A DNA stretch of 64,000 nt. Origin: Luscinia megarhynchos. Its lineage: Eukaryota; Chordata; Aves; Passeriformes; Turdidae. A program made the translations under genes and the position numbers. Below, piece by piece: positions 32,438 to 45,623 of the stretch (position 1 is its first letter; each line of letters begins with the position of its first letter). Location of the stretch: assembly GCA_034336665.1 (NCBI GenBank), contig JAPFBE010000002.1, positions 36,621,406 to 36,685,405 of the forward strand, written 5' to 3'. Below the pieces are notes generated by a model, which searched no databases, was not told where the DNA came from, and saw only the letters and a list, made by a program, of their open reading frames with translations.

Positions 32438-35400
32438 AACAATCATGCTGTTATTTTGGACTCGTCCTGACTCCAAATTACCTGAGAGAGAAAAAAACCC
32501 CACCACTATTTAAAGATAATTTTCTTTCCCCTTAAGTTATTATTTTTATTCATTTGAAAATGCACCAGGGAAAATACAAAGCCAGATACTTCTAATAAAT
32601 AACCGTGTTATGGAATAGTTCTTTGCTGTTGTTGGTTTCTGAGCTTTGTCATAAAATACTTTAATTACCATGTTCAGGCTACTTTGCAGAATTGCTATTA
32701 GGCAGAAATGTAGTCAGCTGAGGGATAAACTGTTGGAGGTGTACTCCCTGCTGCAGTCGAAAAGTGGCTTTTCACACCTGTTTATAGTATCCTAAGCTGG
32801 TCTTGTGTTTGAGAAGCTGATGTCATTGCTGATTCTTCCAGTTCTGTGCCTGGTGACTCAGATGATAAGAAGGGGTGAAAATATTTGCTGCTAAAGTATG
32901 TGAAATAATATGAATTTGAAAAATCCATATTGCTTTTTCAGTAATCCATTTTAGCTAAATTCATTCCAAATTAAACTGTTTGCCCAGTTGACATCCTTAA
33001 TTCATCACCCTGGCTGAAACCAAGATCTTCAAAGCCATTTACAACAGCTAAACAAACATGTCTTCCATTAGCTTCGATTATAATGCCTGATGAAGTGCAC
33101 AGAGGATCTGAATCTCTAGAGATGACAGTGATGGATATGATTTAGACACAGGGGAGGTAACAGAGCCAGGCTGATGCTTAGAGTGAGCTTTAATCCAGAG
33201 TTTCACAGTCAAATATAGGTGGGTAGTGCAGTGCTTCATATCTACTTCAAAACAGCTGCTGCTGAGGCACAGTGGTAGCACAACTGCACTAGGAAGTGAG
33301 CACTTGGGTTTTCATTGCTGGTAATGGGGCCTTGTCCCCAAAACCTACTCCACTTTTAAAGGATAAACTGGATGTAACTACCTCCTAAGTGTGAATCAGC
33401 TACAGTACGGAGGAAAAACTCCACCTAGCACCGATTTAATTAGAATGCAGTATCATTGCCTTGATTAGTGATGGCAAACAGGAAACTTCTTCAGTGAGGG
33501 TTGTATTACAGCTGCACAATTCCCCAGTATGGGAAAGGATTTAACCTTTGTCAAGTTGGCCTGAATGCAAGGCCCTCAGCTTTCCTGTGCCCCTCAGAGA
33601 CTTTGTACAGAAAACAAAACAGCAAGGGGTAGATAATTCAACAGAGAAATTCTTTTTCTAAAATCCAGAGTCCTCTGCTTAAGCATCCCAAGCCAGAAAA
33701 AGCTCACTCTAGTTGTATGCACGTATGTTAAGCAAGCATCATCAGAGTTGTGTTAACTTGTTGCTTATTTGCATTGTGGAGAGGAGCTGATGCAATCTCT
33801 GGTCTTTTTCAAGAAGGCACATGGTCATATGTTTTTTCTGTATTCTTTTTATTATTATTAGATAAAGCTAAGAGTGGTGTTCAAGTATGGTCTGCATCAG
33901 TGCCTTCAAAGGTCATTTCCTTAGCAAGCAAAGACTTGTTTTCCTTCTTTAGAACACTAATTTTAAAAACTAGGTTGATAGCATGGCAGATGTAACAAAG
34001 TTTGTCAATTCATAATCAATTTATGGAAATGAAATTTATTTTTCCTTACTGTGTGCTTCAGCACGGTTTTCCTGAGGAAAATACTTGCGTATTGGTTTTT
34101 AAGGTTTGTTCGTTAGGGTTTTTTTTATCTCCTCCTTTTTCCTAAGCCAGTCTGAGATCTCTGTATCCCTTAGCACTGTTTGGAAAAGAAGATCTGGTTA
34201 TTCTAAGAGCAGGGCAGAGAGACAGTGGAAAGCCTGAAGGAGTAAGAGTCTAGACAGGGATGCTGTGGCATACATAAGGTCTGTGAAGAGCTTGTCACAG
34301 TGCCTTTTGGCTCTCAGCTTCTGTTTCATTTGCTCTGCTGGTTAATCATTGGCTTGAGTGCTTAGGTACCATGGTGATCAACTCACTACCAGTGCCACAA
34401 ACCCAGCATGATGCATATTCATTGAAACACTATTTTTGAAAGAAAACCAAAAATAAATGCAACTTTTGAAAATCCTCAGCTAACGTTGCCATGTACTTTC
34501 CTCTCTAACAATATAGATTAGCATGGTAGGATATGGGCTTCTTCCTCACATTTTAAATTTTTCCTTCTGCTGTTGATATCCACAGCTTTCTCATTAAGTG
34601 GTTTGAAAGGCTTCAGACTTCTTCCATATGTTGAGTGTAGCACATTTGTGCATTGGCCTTTCTGTGCAGCTATTGAGATGTTTGTTCCGCTGCCATCAAT
34701 ATTAATATCAAGGAAAGGGCCTTGGAATAAGAGCCAAATGCATCCTTGGTCTGTTAAGCCCCAGCAGTTTGCTAAGTGTGACCTTTGTGAAACTATGGGT
34801 ATAAGGTTCAACCTTGAAAATCTTGGCCAGCAACTAACTGCTGGAATGCCAATTGGCAAGCTCTTCTTCCTCCTCCAAATGCAGAGCCTTCTGCCTGAAT
34901 AGCTCCAATGCAGCATCTCTTCCGCAGTGTCACGTTTTGAGGTCTGATCCTCACACAGACCTCTGGTGCTGTTGTTAATTTTTATAATGCTGTGCTATGT
35001 ATGTCTCTATTTGAATATGTAAGGTGGCCAACACTGGGAAGTTAGCACTGAGCAGTAGTTTCCCACTGAGGACGTTACTGTGCCAGCATCCCACCAATAT
35101 AGCTGCAGGGAATATAGAAAAAATGTTACCTCTTTATTATGACTACTCAGGAGTTTGTTTCTGGTTTTGGTACTGGAATTGCTTCACAACGCTGCTCTCG
35201 GAGCACTGGTGCCTGGAGCAGATTGATAGCATGCTGTCAGTCCATGAGCCCCCAGCACGTGGCATGCCTACAGGACAAATAAACCACAGAGGAGGAAATT
35301 AGATGGAGCTAGATGCAAGGTATGCATCCACTGGAGCTGGGTAATTGTTCCTCAAACTCTGCTGATCATAAAAGCTTGCTTTTACTTTTGTTTCAGCCCT

Positions 35401-38400
35401 CGAAAAATGGAAAAGGCATCCTTTTCCTCTTACATTCATCTCATGTGAAAGAAAGATGCCAAATATTTTTTTCAGGCGTGTCTTACCATCTGCTTCGACA
35501 GCAATTAGCTCACCAATTGGTGTGGGACAAGTTCCATTAATATATGGTGAAAGCATGCAAAAAACCTCAAAACTCCAAGAGCAATGCAGGGATTCTGTTT
35601 GTGTTTCCCTGGCATGAGATAAGAAGGGCCTGTGATGCACTGCTTTGCAGGGGTTGGAGACCCTGAAAAGAAATGTGAAGGCAAACCAACATACTGAATC
35701 CCCCATACTAATAATTTTTTTTCTTTAAATATAGTAAAGACACTAAATATGGCAATCATATTAATATTTCTGAGCCATAGAATGAGTGAGATTTATAGGG
35801 CTTGTGGGTCAGGACAGTGGTCTCCTCCCTAGCCTGCTTCCTGAGCTGATGTTGTTGCAGGGATAGTGGGAGAGAAGCCAGGACTTACCCTCTAAGGATT
35901 TAATTTGGAAAGCATTGTTGTTGGGAGCCCCTCCTCTCCACCTGTCCTTCTGCAGCATGGGAATTTCCAGCTTGGGCCTTTCCAGTCCTTGAACTCACTG
36001 TGATCCACAAATCCTTGTAAAACATACAGGTTCACCTGCTCTGCTCTGGTGTTTTGCTGCAGAGAAAGAACAAACCTTGAGGGAAGTGGAAAGTGAGCTC
36101 TGCTTGCTTCTTCTGCCTCTCCTGTCTCCAGGGCCAGTGCAGGTAGAGTCACATCCCTCTCCCAGGAGGAAGAAGGGCCAGACTGCAGAGGAAGGCACCA
36201 AACAGGGTGTAGACTAGTGGGACATTGTGGGATGTGGGTGTAATACCTTAATAATCCTGGTGCCCATAGCACGATTACAAAACTGGGCTATGGCATCTGA
36301 ACACGAGTTTTCCTGTAAAATGATTTTGTTACCATGATATTGCCAGTCCTACAGGCAACCCTTCCTGCCAACCATTTCCTCCTTTTCTTCAGTAATTTTT
36401 TGGTTACTTTTTTTGTTAATTTGAATATTTTTGTTTTCTTTGCTTACTTTGAATTATTTTCTGATGTTCCTTTGCATTAAATTTGAGGGGTATTCATTGC
36501 ATTCACAGGTAGGGCTCAATTAATTTCTTCATACTTCTTCTCCCAAAGTCGTTCCATTTTTGAGAACCACCCTAGAGCATGTGCGTGGATAGAGGTATCT
36601 CTTGCCAACAAAATCTGTGCACTTGGTTTTTTTCCGTGGACTGTAGTCTGGAACTTGGCAAGCCTTTTGGAATCTTTCCTGGATGAGCAGTTCTGGATTA
36701 TTCACCAATTTTTTTTTGGAGCTGAAGTGAAAATAAACATGAGCTTGGAATGCTGGGTGCCAGCTCAAACCCAGACCTCCACAACATGAGCCCAGAACTG
36801 GGAGATTTAATTTGGCCCCTTTTGGATTGTGATCCCATGTCAGAGTGAGGTTTGGAGTTTGAATGGCATGCAGTGTAATACTCATGTAAATATAAATACA
36901 GCAGCTTAGTGCTAGCAATATATTTACAGCCTCCTATTCCTTCCTAACTAATGGCATTTTCTTTTTTGGCTACAGTGGGAGAAACCGTGGGCTTTACTGT
37001 TGGAATTGGGTTTGATACCTTCTGATGGCAACAAATCCTGCAGATATAGAAGCATGATAAATGCTCAGACAGAAGGGTCAGAAATTAGTCCATTTCTGAG
37101 CAAATCTTAACATCTGCTGGAATGAGCAGAGACAGAGTCTATGTAGGCTGCACAATTGCAGCCATTGACTGTTCACATTCATAAAAGCAGATCCATGATT
37201 TTGGATAGTTCACTCAGACACTCGACAGTTTTGGCTAAAAACAGTAGGCCCAATGCCAAATGGTGTTCAGATTTTCAAAGTGTTTAACTAACAACAGAGA
37301 TTGGTTATGCCTGGAATGAAAAGTATGTAAGGCAAGGAAAGTGATCACCTGGTCTGGTGCTGAAAGGGTGAATGATGAATTAAGGAGAAGGAAATAGTAA
37401 AGGCTTCTAGAGTTGTGTTTAATGTTTCAGTGTCTTTGCTGTCTGCCAGTCCTTTATGTGGATGCTAAAAATTTCATTAAAAAATTAAAAATGTATTTTT
37501 AAATACCAATTTAAGAAACTGAGCATGCAATTCTAGCTCTGGAAAATTGCAGCTCTATTTTTTGACAGAATCTTACGTTTGTGACTGAGGGAAAACTTGA
37601 TTATTTCAGTGGATTGCTGGAAAAGTAGATGTGAATTTCACTTTATCCATTCTCACCCTGACAGATTGACTCAGAAACCTTCAGATTCAAAGAAGGTAAA
37701 GATATCAAATGAGTTCATATGCAACAGATGGGTTTTCTGGAAAAAGCCTCAGATTTGATAAACTTTTCAGAAAAATTTTGCATGACTTGCTGGGGGAAAA
37801 AGTATCTTTGTTGCAAAGGTTTGCTGGTCCCACTGAAGTTGATGCTACTTTGGGAATTCACTTCAGCTGAGATTAGGACTGTTTATAGACCAGTGTGAGC
37901 ATTGAAGATGAAGACACAAATCATTAAAGCTGTGTCAGCGTCTCAGCAATGAATTGATGTTCTTTTTTGGCTAAAGTTCAATATTCTTTGAATGAAAATC
38001 CTTCATTTACATTTCTCAACTGTTCTTGTGGGGGTATTAAGCTGATGTCTTGCTACTGTTTGTGGAGCCATGGAAGAAACAAGCAAAAAGGAAAAAAAAA
38101 TGCCATCCAAACAACAACCCAAGGAAAATATTGATTTGAGTTTGGTGGCTGCTGTTGAATGTTCTTGTCATTCCCTCATGCAGCCACAGAACATATTGGC
38201 ATTGCAGGTAGGCTGTCTGACAGCTTCCCTTTCAAAGCATTGCCAAACCTGCTTTGTGGATGACTCAACAACTGCTTCCTGAATTGTGCTTGCACCTGTT
38301 TCCTCTTCTTCTGGAATAAACAGTTTTATCTGAAAAAAGCATTGACAAAGGCCAAAGTTGCACCCCAGCCTGGCCCACTGATATAAAGGAAATCACATTT

Positions 38401-39231
38401 TCTTGGTGTTTGTAGAATGAAAGTAGCAGCTGTTACCATGGGAATAGTCAATTTATGAAAGAAGAAGTTTTGAGGAGGCTGAACATTATCACTAATCGAA
38501 GTGATTGCAGTCAAGACAAAAGGTTAATGTTCAAGATCTGCTAATTAGGAGAGAGCTACTTTCCTGGTAATGTGAGGATGGATACAAATGAATTCTGTTT
38601 GATAAAAAGTGCTATTGTCTTGGCTAATCCCTTGAATTTATTTTTTCGGATACAAGGATTAGATTCATCCCTAATATAGTATCCACTGATTTGTTTTCAA
38701 GTAAGTGTAAACTTAATGGATATACACTATAGACACTATTTCCTGGAAAGGTTCTTTCAAATATGTTTGTACAATGTATTTTAAAGATTATTTTTTAACA
38801 TTTCCTTTTTGGAGACATTTTTCTGTGTTTTGTTTTGTATTTTGCAACTCCTCATGTCATCTCTGTCCTTTTCACTCTGTTCAACATATTTTCTAGGGTG
38901 TAGAAATTACTATGGTTCTTCAGATTTCTCCTTAAATGTGCTAAAAATGTTATCAGCAAATAGAGAAAAGGCTTTTTCACTCTGCTGCACTCCCTCTATT
39001 GACTGGCTGTGCCAAGACAAAGTGAATAATATGGTAGTCATCATCTGCAAACAAGAATGTTTGGGCCAGATCATCTCTGCTCATATAAAGTGTCCTTCAC
39101 TCTCTTCAGGAGAAATGCATCTCTCCACAAGTTCTAAAAAATACGATTTCTGTTAAATTTCTGTTTATATCACCCATCTGATAAACTTCTTTTAGCCACT
39201 AATAATTTAAGAACAATTTTGCAGTTTGCCC

Positions 39232-39279
39232 TGAATTATTTCACAAAATGATTATTATTAATGAATTATTTCACAAAAT
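39232..39279. repeat. two-copy direct repeat, 30-bp period
   Basis: The 18-mer tgaattatttcacaaaat occurs at 39232-39249 and again, identically, at 39262-39279, separated by a short TTA-rich spacer. This is a small local duplication. Confidence 0.8.
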
Positions 39280-42200
39280 ACTTAATTATCATTAACATTA
39301 TGCTTGTGTGAGCCCTAGCTATTCAAATCATCTTGGGCTCTACATTCTTCTATTTATTTTCACTTGCAAGTAGCCTGCATTATCGCAAAAGCCTTTATCT
39401 GTGTAATTAGTTCTACATGGATTTTGTAATGAAAAGTGTATGTGAAAAATGGAACAGTGTGTTGGATATGTCCCCCAAAATGAAACTAGTAACATCAAAG
39501 CAGTAATAATACCAGTACCACACTAATAATGGAAGAGCTAAAGGACACTCTGTGACCAGGCAGTTGTAGAGGTGGTACAGCATGTGGTACACTTCCAGCT
39601 GTGTATCAACCTCCAACTCCAAGGCTGTCATTTTGCCCCCACTCTTCTATCTGGAAGACTATTTGAGAAGACTCCTAGGCTTATAGCTGCTTCCCATCTG
39701 TACAGCCCAGATGAGTGTGTGGTGTGTACACTGTCTTCCCTCATCATGCTCTTGTTGCTCCTTGAATTGGATAATACTCCTTCTACCTGGAGGCATCTTC
39801 CTCAAGGCATTTCTGGGCAGCAGTTATATGCTTAGTTAGCTCTTCTCTTGCTGGGCTAAACAATTCAGCTCTGGTAGTGTCTTTGGATGGGAAATCTCCT
39901 TGTCTGCCAGGTTCTACGGGAAATCCCCATTCTCATGTCCTACAGCTTCATTTGCCTTTTTCGTCATGTTACCTGTTTAGTCACTCTCTCATTGGCAGCT
40001 TTAGTCCTCATTTGTCATGACTGGGTCATACCCCAGCTTATGTTTCCAAGGCCTTGTTGCTTACCCCATTTCTTTGGCTCGCATCTTCAAGCTGCTCTAT
40101 TTGTATAGTTTCACTCTTTACTGACATTAGAGTGTGCAGGTACTCTTCTACCTTAGTCACAGCAATGAAGAGCTATGGAAGGGCAACAGCAGCCCCAGAA
40201 TGGATCCTGAAGACCTACTGCTAATCTTATAGATTCAACACATCCCTTCTTAATGGCACTTACTTGTTACTACTTCTCCTTTAGCTTTTTTTTTAACTAT
40301 GCAAAAAGTCCTCAGATTCCTTAATAGCATATAACGCGAATGTCAAATGCATTGCTAAAGTCCTGAAAGATGAGATCTATTACACTTCATTTGTTCACAA
40401 AATCTTTTACCTCATCTGAGAAAACTGTATGGATGATTTGTATGGTGTCCTCTTGCTAAATTGCTGTTGCAGTTTATCCCATTTTTCATTTACCTCTGTG
40501 TCTTTATATATTGTCTCTCTCAAAATGTATTTTAAAGCCCTTCATACTAATGAGGTCCAATGAAATACCTTGTAATTTCCCAGCTGCCGTCTCCTCTTAT
40601 TCTTCTTCACAGATTTTTTTCTGAGTAAAGAAACCATATCTACTATTTTTCAGCTTCACTCCCAGCTAGATGACGCTATTAAAAATATTTGTCACTGGAC
40701 CACATCACATGTGAGAGAAATTTTTAGAAGTGTGAGATGGTGATTAATCAGACTTCAAGCATTTAACATTTTGAGTCTAGTTTTTTGCTAGCTGTGGTAG
40801 TTTCTCTATTTGCATATCCAGATTCTTATTATTCACTCCATCTTTGTCTGAAAATTTAACCTAAAATTTTCTGATTGAAAACTGGGGGAAAATATTTATT
40901 TGAGGCCTTTCTTGTGTTGTCTTTAATCTCTTTTCCATCCTTCCTCCACATTGGCGCAGCATTTTTCCTTGTAATTTTTTTTCTGTTTAGACTACCAAAG
41001 AGCCTTTTACTATGTGCTTTCATACTCTTTGCAGGACAGAAGTCAGTTAAGCTCATGGGAGTTCAAACTTTATCTTTGTACTTCCTGACTTTTCAGATGT
41101 TTCCAGCTTGTGGACAGTACTTTTGGCATTCTGTGGGAGCTCTGCTTATTTCCAGTACCTCCATTTTACAAGGTCCTGCTTGGTTGCTGGCTGCAGCTTT
41201 GTAAAGCTACTTGTTCAATTTACTGTCCCTTTTCTGTACTACAGAATAGGCACAACTCAGGAGAGTTTAAATGCCGTTTTTATTGTCATTTTACAATGCT
41301 TTACTATGTTATTGCAATTCTTAAGTTCCCTTGCCTACCTTTTTCTCTCTTGTGTGAATAATCCTACTCATGTCAGGATCAAAGCTATGAAGATTATTTG
41401 TGAGAGAAAAGGGTTGCAGATTAGGGTCTACTTTCCTTGAAGTACTTTCACCAGGTACAGCATTTTTTTCACAGCAGTGGCTTTTTTAGCTGTGCTGTAA
41501 AAGCTGTTTAAGATATACGCGTGCAGTATCAAAAGGAATGCAAAATGTTTTGGAAGATGAAACTGCTTGGGAACTGAAGAATGCAGGGATTTGTTCAGGT
41601 GCCCAGTATTTCTCTAATAGCCTTTTTGCCAATCAACTCATGTTTTATTTCTGTCTTTTAAATATTATTTGATTTTCTTTTGGCACGCTGGTGATTTGCA
41701 AATGTACAAGTATTGTTCTGAGTGCTTGGGAAAGTGGCTTTCACAGAACTAAATTGTTGCATGGAAAAAATCCTTGGTAACTCCTTATTACTTGGATTTT
41801 TGCTAGATCTCAAGATGCGTCATGGCTGTGTTGCACTAACAGTAGAAAAGCAATATTTAGCAGCTGACTGTGCCCCAAAGAGCTTGCAGCTGAAATATGT
41901 AAAATACATTCAGCGCCAAAGGAAGCAAACATCATTTTCATGGTTACTGTGGAAGGTGGGAAAGAAGCCAGTTTCACCCAACTGGGACACAGCCAGTAGT
42001 TGCACCCAGTCCCCAGGACTTCTCAATCTCTCAGTTGCAGGAAGTTGCAGGATTTTCCTCCACTACAGTTGTTAATACGAGTAGGAAATTTCAGTAGGAT
42101 ACTGGAGATGAAAGGAGACAAAATTTTGTTTATCTTCCTGCTGTTTCACTTTAATAATCTGTCACCATACACAAAGCAATTGGTAAAAGGAGAAAGTATG

Positions 42201-42648
42201 GTATGTTCTCTACTGCAGCCATTGAACTTTATAGCCAGTCCAGCAGGATTATGCATTAGCCATTAATCTGTTTCAGGGAGGAGAGTGGAAACCCAAATTG
42301 TCTGTTAATTTGCAAATACTGAGCAAAAGAGATGAACACACTGAACAAAGAAGTAGATGACAATGCAGATGTTTTTCGCTATTTTAAAAGCTGAGTCTAT
42401 TCATAAGTAATATGACACACAGTTCTGAGAAGATATCAGAAAGTCTCAGTAGATTTAGATTTTCAGATTAGCTGGTGAGCTGCACAAATGTGACCTGAAT
42501 TATGACTCTCCTGTGATTTCTACTTATAAACCCTTTTTCCACTACAAATAAATTATAAAATATATTTAAAATAATAAGTTAATGAAAAAAATATTTTTTT
42601 TCCTAATGCACACAACTATTTTGAATAGTGTAACTTTTTGCTATGAGA

Positions 42649-42664
42649 ATAAAAAAAAAAAAAC
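42649..42664. repeat. poly-A tract
   Basis: About fifteen A in a row in AT-rich sequence, without a recognisable retroposon body upstream. Confidence 0.5.
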
Positions 42665-42999
42665 CTGTCTTCAAATCTCTTTCATATGTAACTACATCCA
42701 TTTACTTCAGCAGCATCAGTGAATCTAAGTTTGACTGATAAAAGTCAGCTGGAATGTCACTTCTGTGTGTGTCAGAAAGATTCAGGAGAGGTTAATGAGG
42801 AATCTGTATGTGTTTCAGTACTTACCTGCTATGTCCCCTTCACATCAAAGCAGGATCCTGGGACATAGGAAAGAAATGGAAACAAAATTCTCTTTCTGAA
42901 GTGTGTAATTTCATGTATGTACAGAGCTATTACTTCCCTTTCAGGCAGTGAAATTATGTACTCTATTTAGAAAGAAATAGCTTTTAGTATAACTGTAAT

Positions 43000-43170
43000 T
43001 ATGAAAAAATTCCTTACTGTCAGGGTGGTGAGACACTGGAACAGGTTGTCCAGGGAGGTACAAACATGGCAGTGTTCAAGGTCTTCAACAGCCTTGTCTG
43101 GTGAGATGTGTCCAGGGCAGGGGGGTTGGGACTAGATGCCTTTTATGATTCATTCTATGATTCTATGATT
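43000..43170 (+). mobile_element. CR1 LINE 3' fragment with intact octamer tail
   Basis: Sense CR1 3' region: cagggtggtgagacactgga, then caggttgtccaggga, gttcaaggtcttcaacag, gggttgggactagatgcc, ending in cattctatgattctatgatt, the characteristic terminal repeat. It is the best preserved tail in the window. Confidence 0.9.
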
Positions 43171-45450
43171 TACAAAAAGAAGAACAACAAATCCCACAGA
43201 AGTGCTTGCATAAAGTTATATTAAGGAATTTCAAGGAAAATCTGATCAAAATGGTACTCGGTCTTTGTGTTGCAGAGTCCTACAAGAAGGTCTCCCCTGG
43301 CACCAGTCTTGCAGTTACCCAACAAATTTTGTGCTCAGTAATTAATTTCAACAGCAACAAAAAAATCCAAATAATTTTATCACCAATAATGTTTTTTCCT
43401 CAGTTTCTTTTCTAATACAATCAACACAAGTCTTTGTTCTCTTATTCTGATTGTTTTGAGGGTTTGGTTTTTTTCAGGGAAGAAGGAGGTGTTCAAACAA
43501 TTTACAGCTTTTTGATCAAGAATGTGGAGATAATAGGTTAAATAAGGCTGATAAATCATAGTGAGGGAAATCTGCTCCTTCACTGTGCTTGTTTTCTGAG
43601 CAAGATTTTCAGAAAATGGGATCTTAGGCTTAGGATTTGTAGTCCTGCATGAACTTTTCAGGAAAGCAATTCTGCTACATCAGGGACAATCCATTTATTG
43701 ACAGGCTATAAAATGATGGGTGTTGATTTAAAATCCAGAGATGCAAAAATAACTGGCTTAATTTTTTGGATGTGTAAAATATACAAATCACTAGTTGAAA
43801 AAAAATACAAAACATTTTTTTCAATGCTTATCTGTTAAAAATAAAGCATATTTTTGACTTGGCTTATATGTCTGTGCTGATTTTTCCTAGCTCTGGAGCA
43901 AGAGTGCAATACCAATAGAATGGCATAGCTATTTACCCAGCAGTCATCCAGACAAACTGACCTGATAAAGGTGAAAACTTTTCATTGCAGCATTTTTCTA
44001 TGGGTGTGTTAGGATATTTGTAGTGAAAGAACATGTTTTGTTTGCAAGTTCATTTTAATAACCCCCTCTGTCTCCAGACACCAAATATTCAACTTAAAAA
44101 TTTATATATTTTTAAATTTAAATAAGTTTCCACAATGCCTTCTGAGTATTACAGTTTAGATGCTTATTGCTCCTGTTCTACTTAGGGGCCTGTTTTCCTG
44201 TTTGGACCTAGTGTTCCATGACATGCCACAATCTCTGCTTTATGGCTGTGGACATAGCCTGTTCTGTGATGAATTGAGGGAAATACAGTCTAGTAATGTA
44301 GCTACACAAGGGAATGAGAATATGAGTCACTCAAACTTTAATATCTGTGAGTGCCAAAGCTTGTATTTAAAACTCCCCTGGAAAATTTAATTATTTTCTG
44401 CAAGAGGAAGAAAACCTGCAAATATTTTTAATTACCTCTAGACACCTAGTTTTTATTTACTTTTGAATACGTAGGGTGACTTCCATAAAATTATTCCAGA
44501 GGATATAAGTTTAGAATTTTAGCTGTGCAGAAACCTAATATTGGGAGTGAAAGACTCAGTCTGAATTTTTGTACAAATGATTTCATCTGACAGGTGGAAG
44601 AGAAGGGTGATTTTGTCTCAGGAGCATGTTGGGCTATTGGTATTCTTCAGCCATACTCTATTTGTGCAGAGAACTTTTTTGTTGATGTCTCTATTAGTCC
44701 TTTCTCTCAGTTCGTATCATTTGAGACAGAAAGCATTTTTTCACACAAGTGATGTGCACGAGGCATGGTCCACACAACTGAAATTCATCTGTGAACTGCA
44801 ATGTCAGCTTGACATCAATTACCTGTCTGTGGATTCAGGATAGGTATCTTTAAGCATCAAGCAACAAGCAGAATTTGTATTTCAAAGCCTTGAAACCTGG
44901 TCTGAAGCTACTGGTCTGAAAGCTCTCATCCAATTTAGATGGAATTTTCTCAGCTTGGATTGCTTAATCAATGCTCTGTTTTCACTTCATTGGCAAAAAA
45001 ATAATACAAAAAAGAAAGCTTCTCTATTAACAAGTCATTTGTCATTTCCAAGCTGGCAGCAGAGGCCTGTGCAGTCATGTCTACTGAGTCGCTAAATCTT
45101 TATGCTTTCTCCTCTTTGGAGAGTCATTAAGCTTAAAAGCACTCGCCTCTGTGGGGCTGATCAGGATGGCTTGTTTTAAAACATGTCAAAAATGTTGGGC
45201 AGCAGCTTGTTAAAAACTTCCACATTATGGATCATTCTGATTGACTGGGCATAATTGGATGCCAGTTTTGTTATTATTTTTCACATAGGTTGCAAAGATG
45301 CTTGCACATCCTAATTGAGACTTCAGTCTGGGCTTGGTGCAAGGACGTAGCTGCATCTAAAGCTCTACCAATTTTTCTTTATATTATCCAAAATATTTTT
45401 ATTGCCTGTCTGTTAGTTTGAAATCTGAGTAACTTTTGCTCAAGACTTTG

Positions 45451-45623
45451 CCCAGAGAAGTTTTGAATGCTCAATCTCTGGAAATGCTCAAAACCAGATT
45501 AGATGGAGCTTAGAGAAACTTGGTCTAGTGGAAGATGTCTCTGCCCATGTCAGAGGGATTGAAACTCGATGATTTTTAAGGTTTTTTTCAACCCAAACCA
45601 TTCTATGGTTTTGTGATGCTGTG
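45451..45623 (+). mobile_element. CR1 LINE 3' fragment
   Basis: Sense CR1 3' region: cccagagaagttttgaatgc, then ggaaatgctcaaaacc, cttggtctagtggaagatgt, ctctgcccatg and caacccaaaccattctatgg. The terminal repeats are degenerate. Confidence 0.88.

Larger units (their letters stand above)
29695..42999. other. intergenic, no gene recognised
   Basis: Mostly AT-rich non-coding DNA. It contains one short CR1 tail (32385-32437), a poly-T run near 32.25 kb, and a 30-bp-period duplication near 39.25 kb. Open frames of 129-135 codons (30756-31145 plus, 34518-34916 minus, 35299-35706 minus) lack domains, splice context and recognisable homology, and several overlap frames on the opposite strand. Confidence 0.6.

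Noticed and set aside
34518..34916. 132-codon minus-strand and 109-codon plus-strand frames over the same DNA
   Set aside because: Two long frames on opposite strands with no recognisable family suggest chance absence of stops.
35299..35706. 135-codon minus-strand frame
   Set aside because: No recognisable motif, no splice or promoter context, and a plus-strand frame overlaps it.
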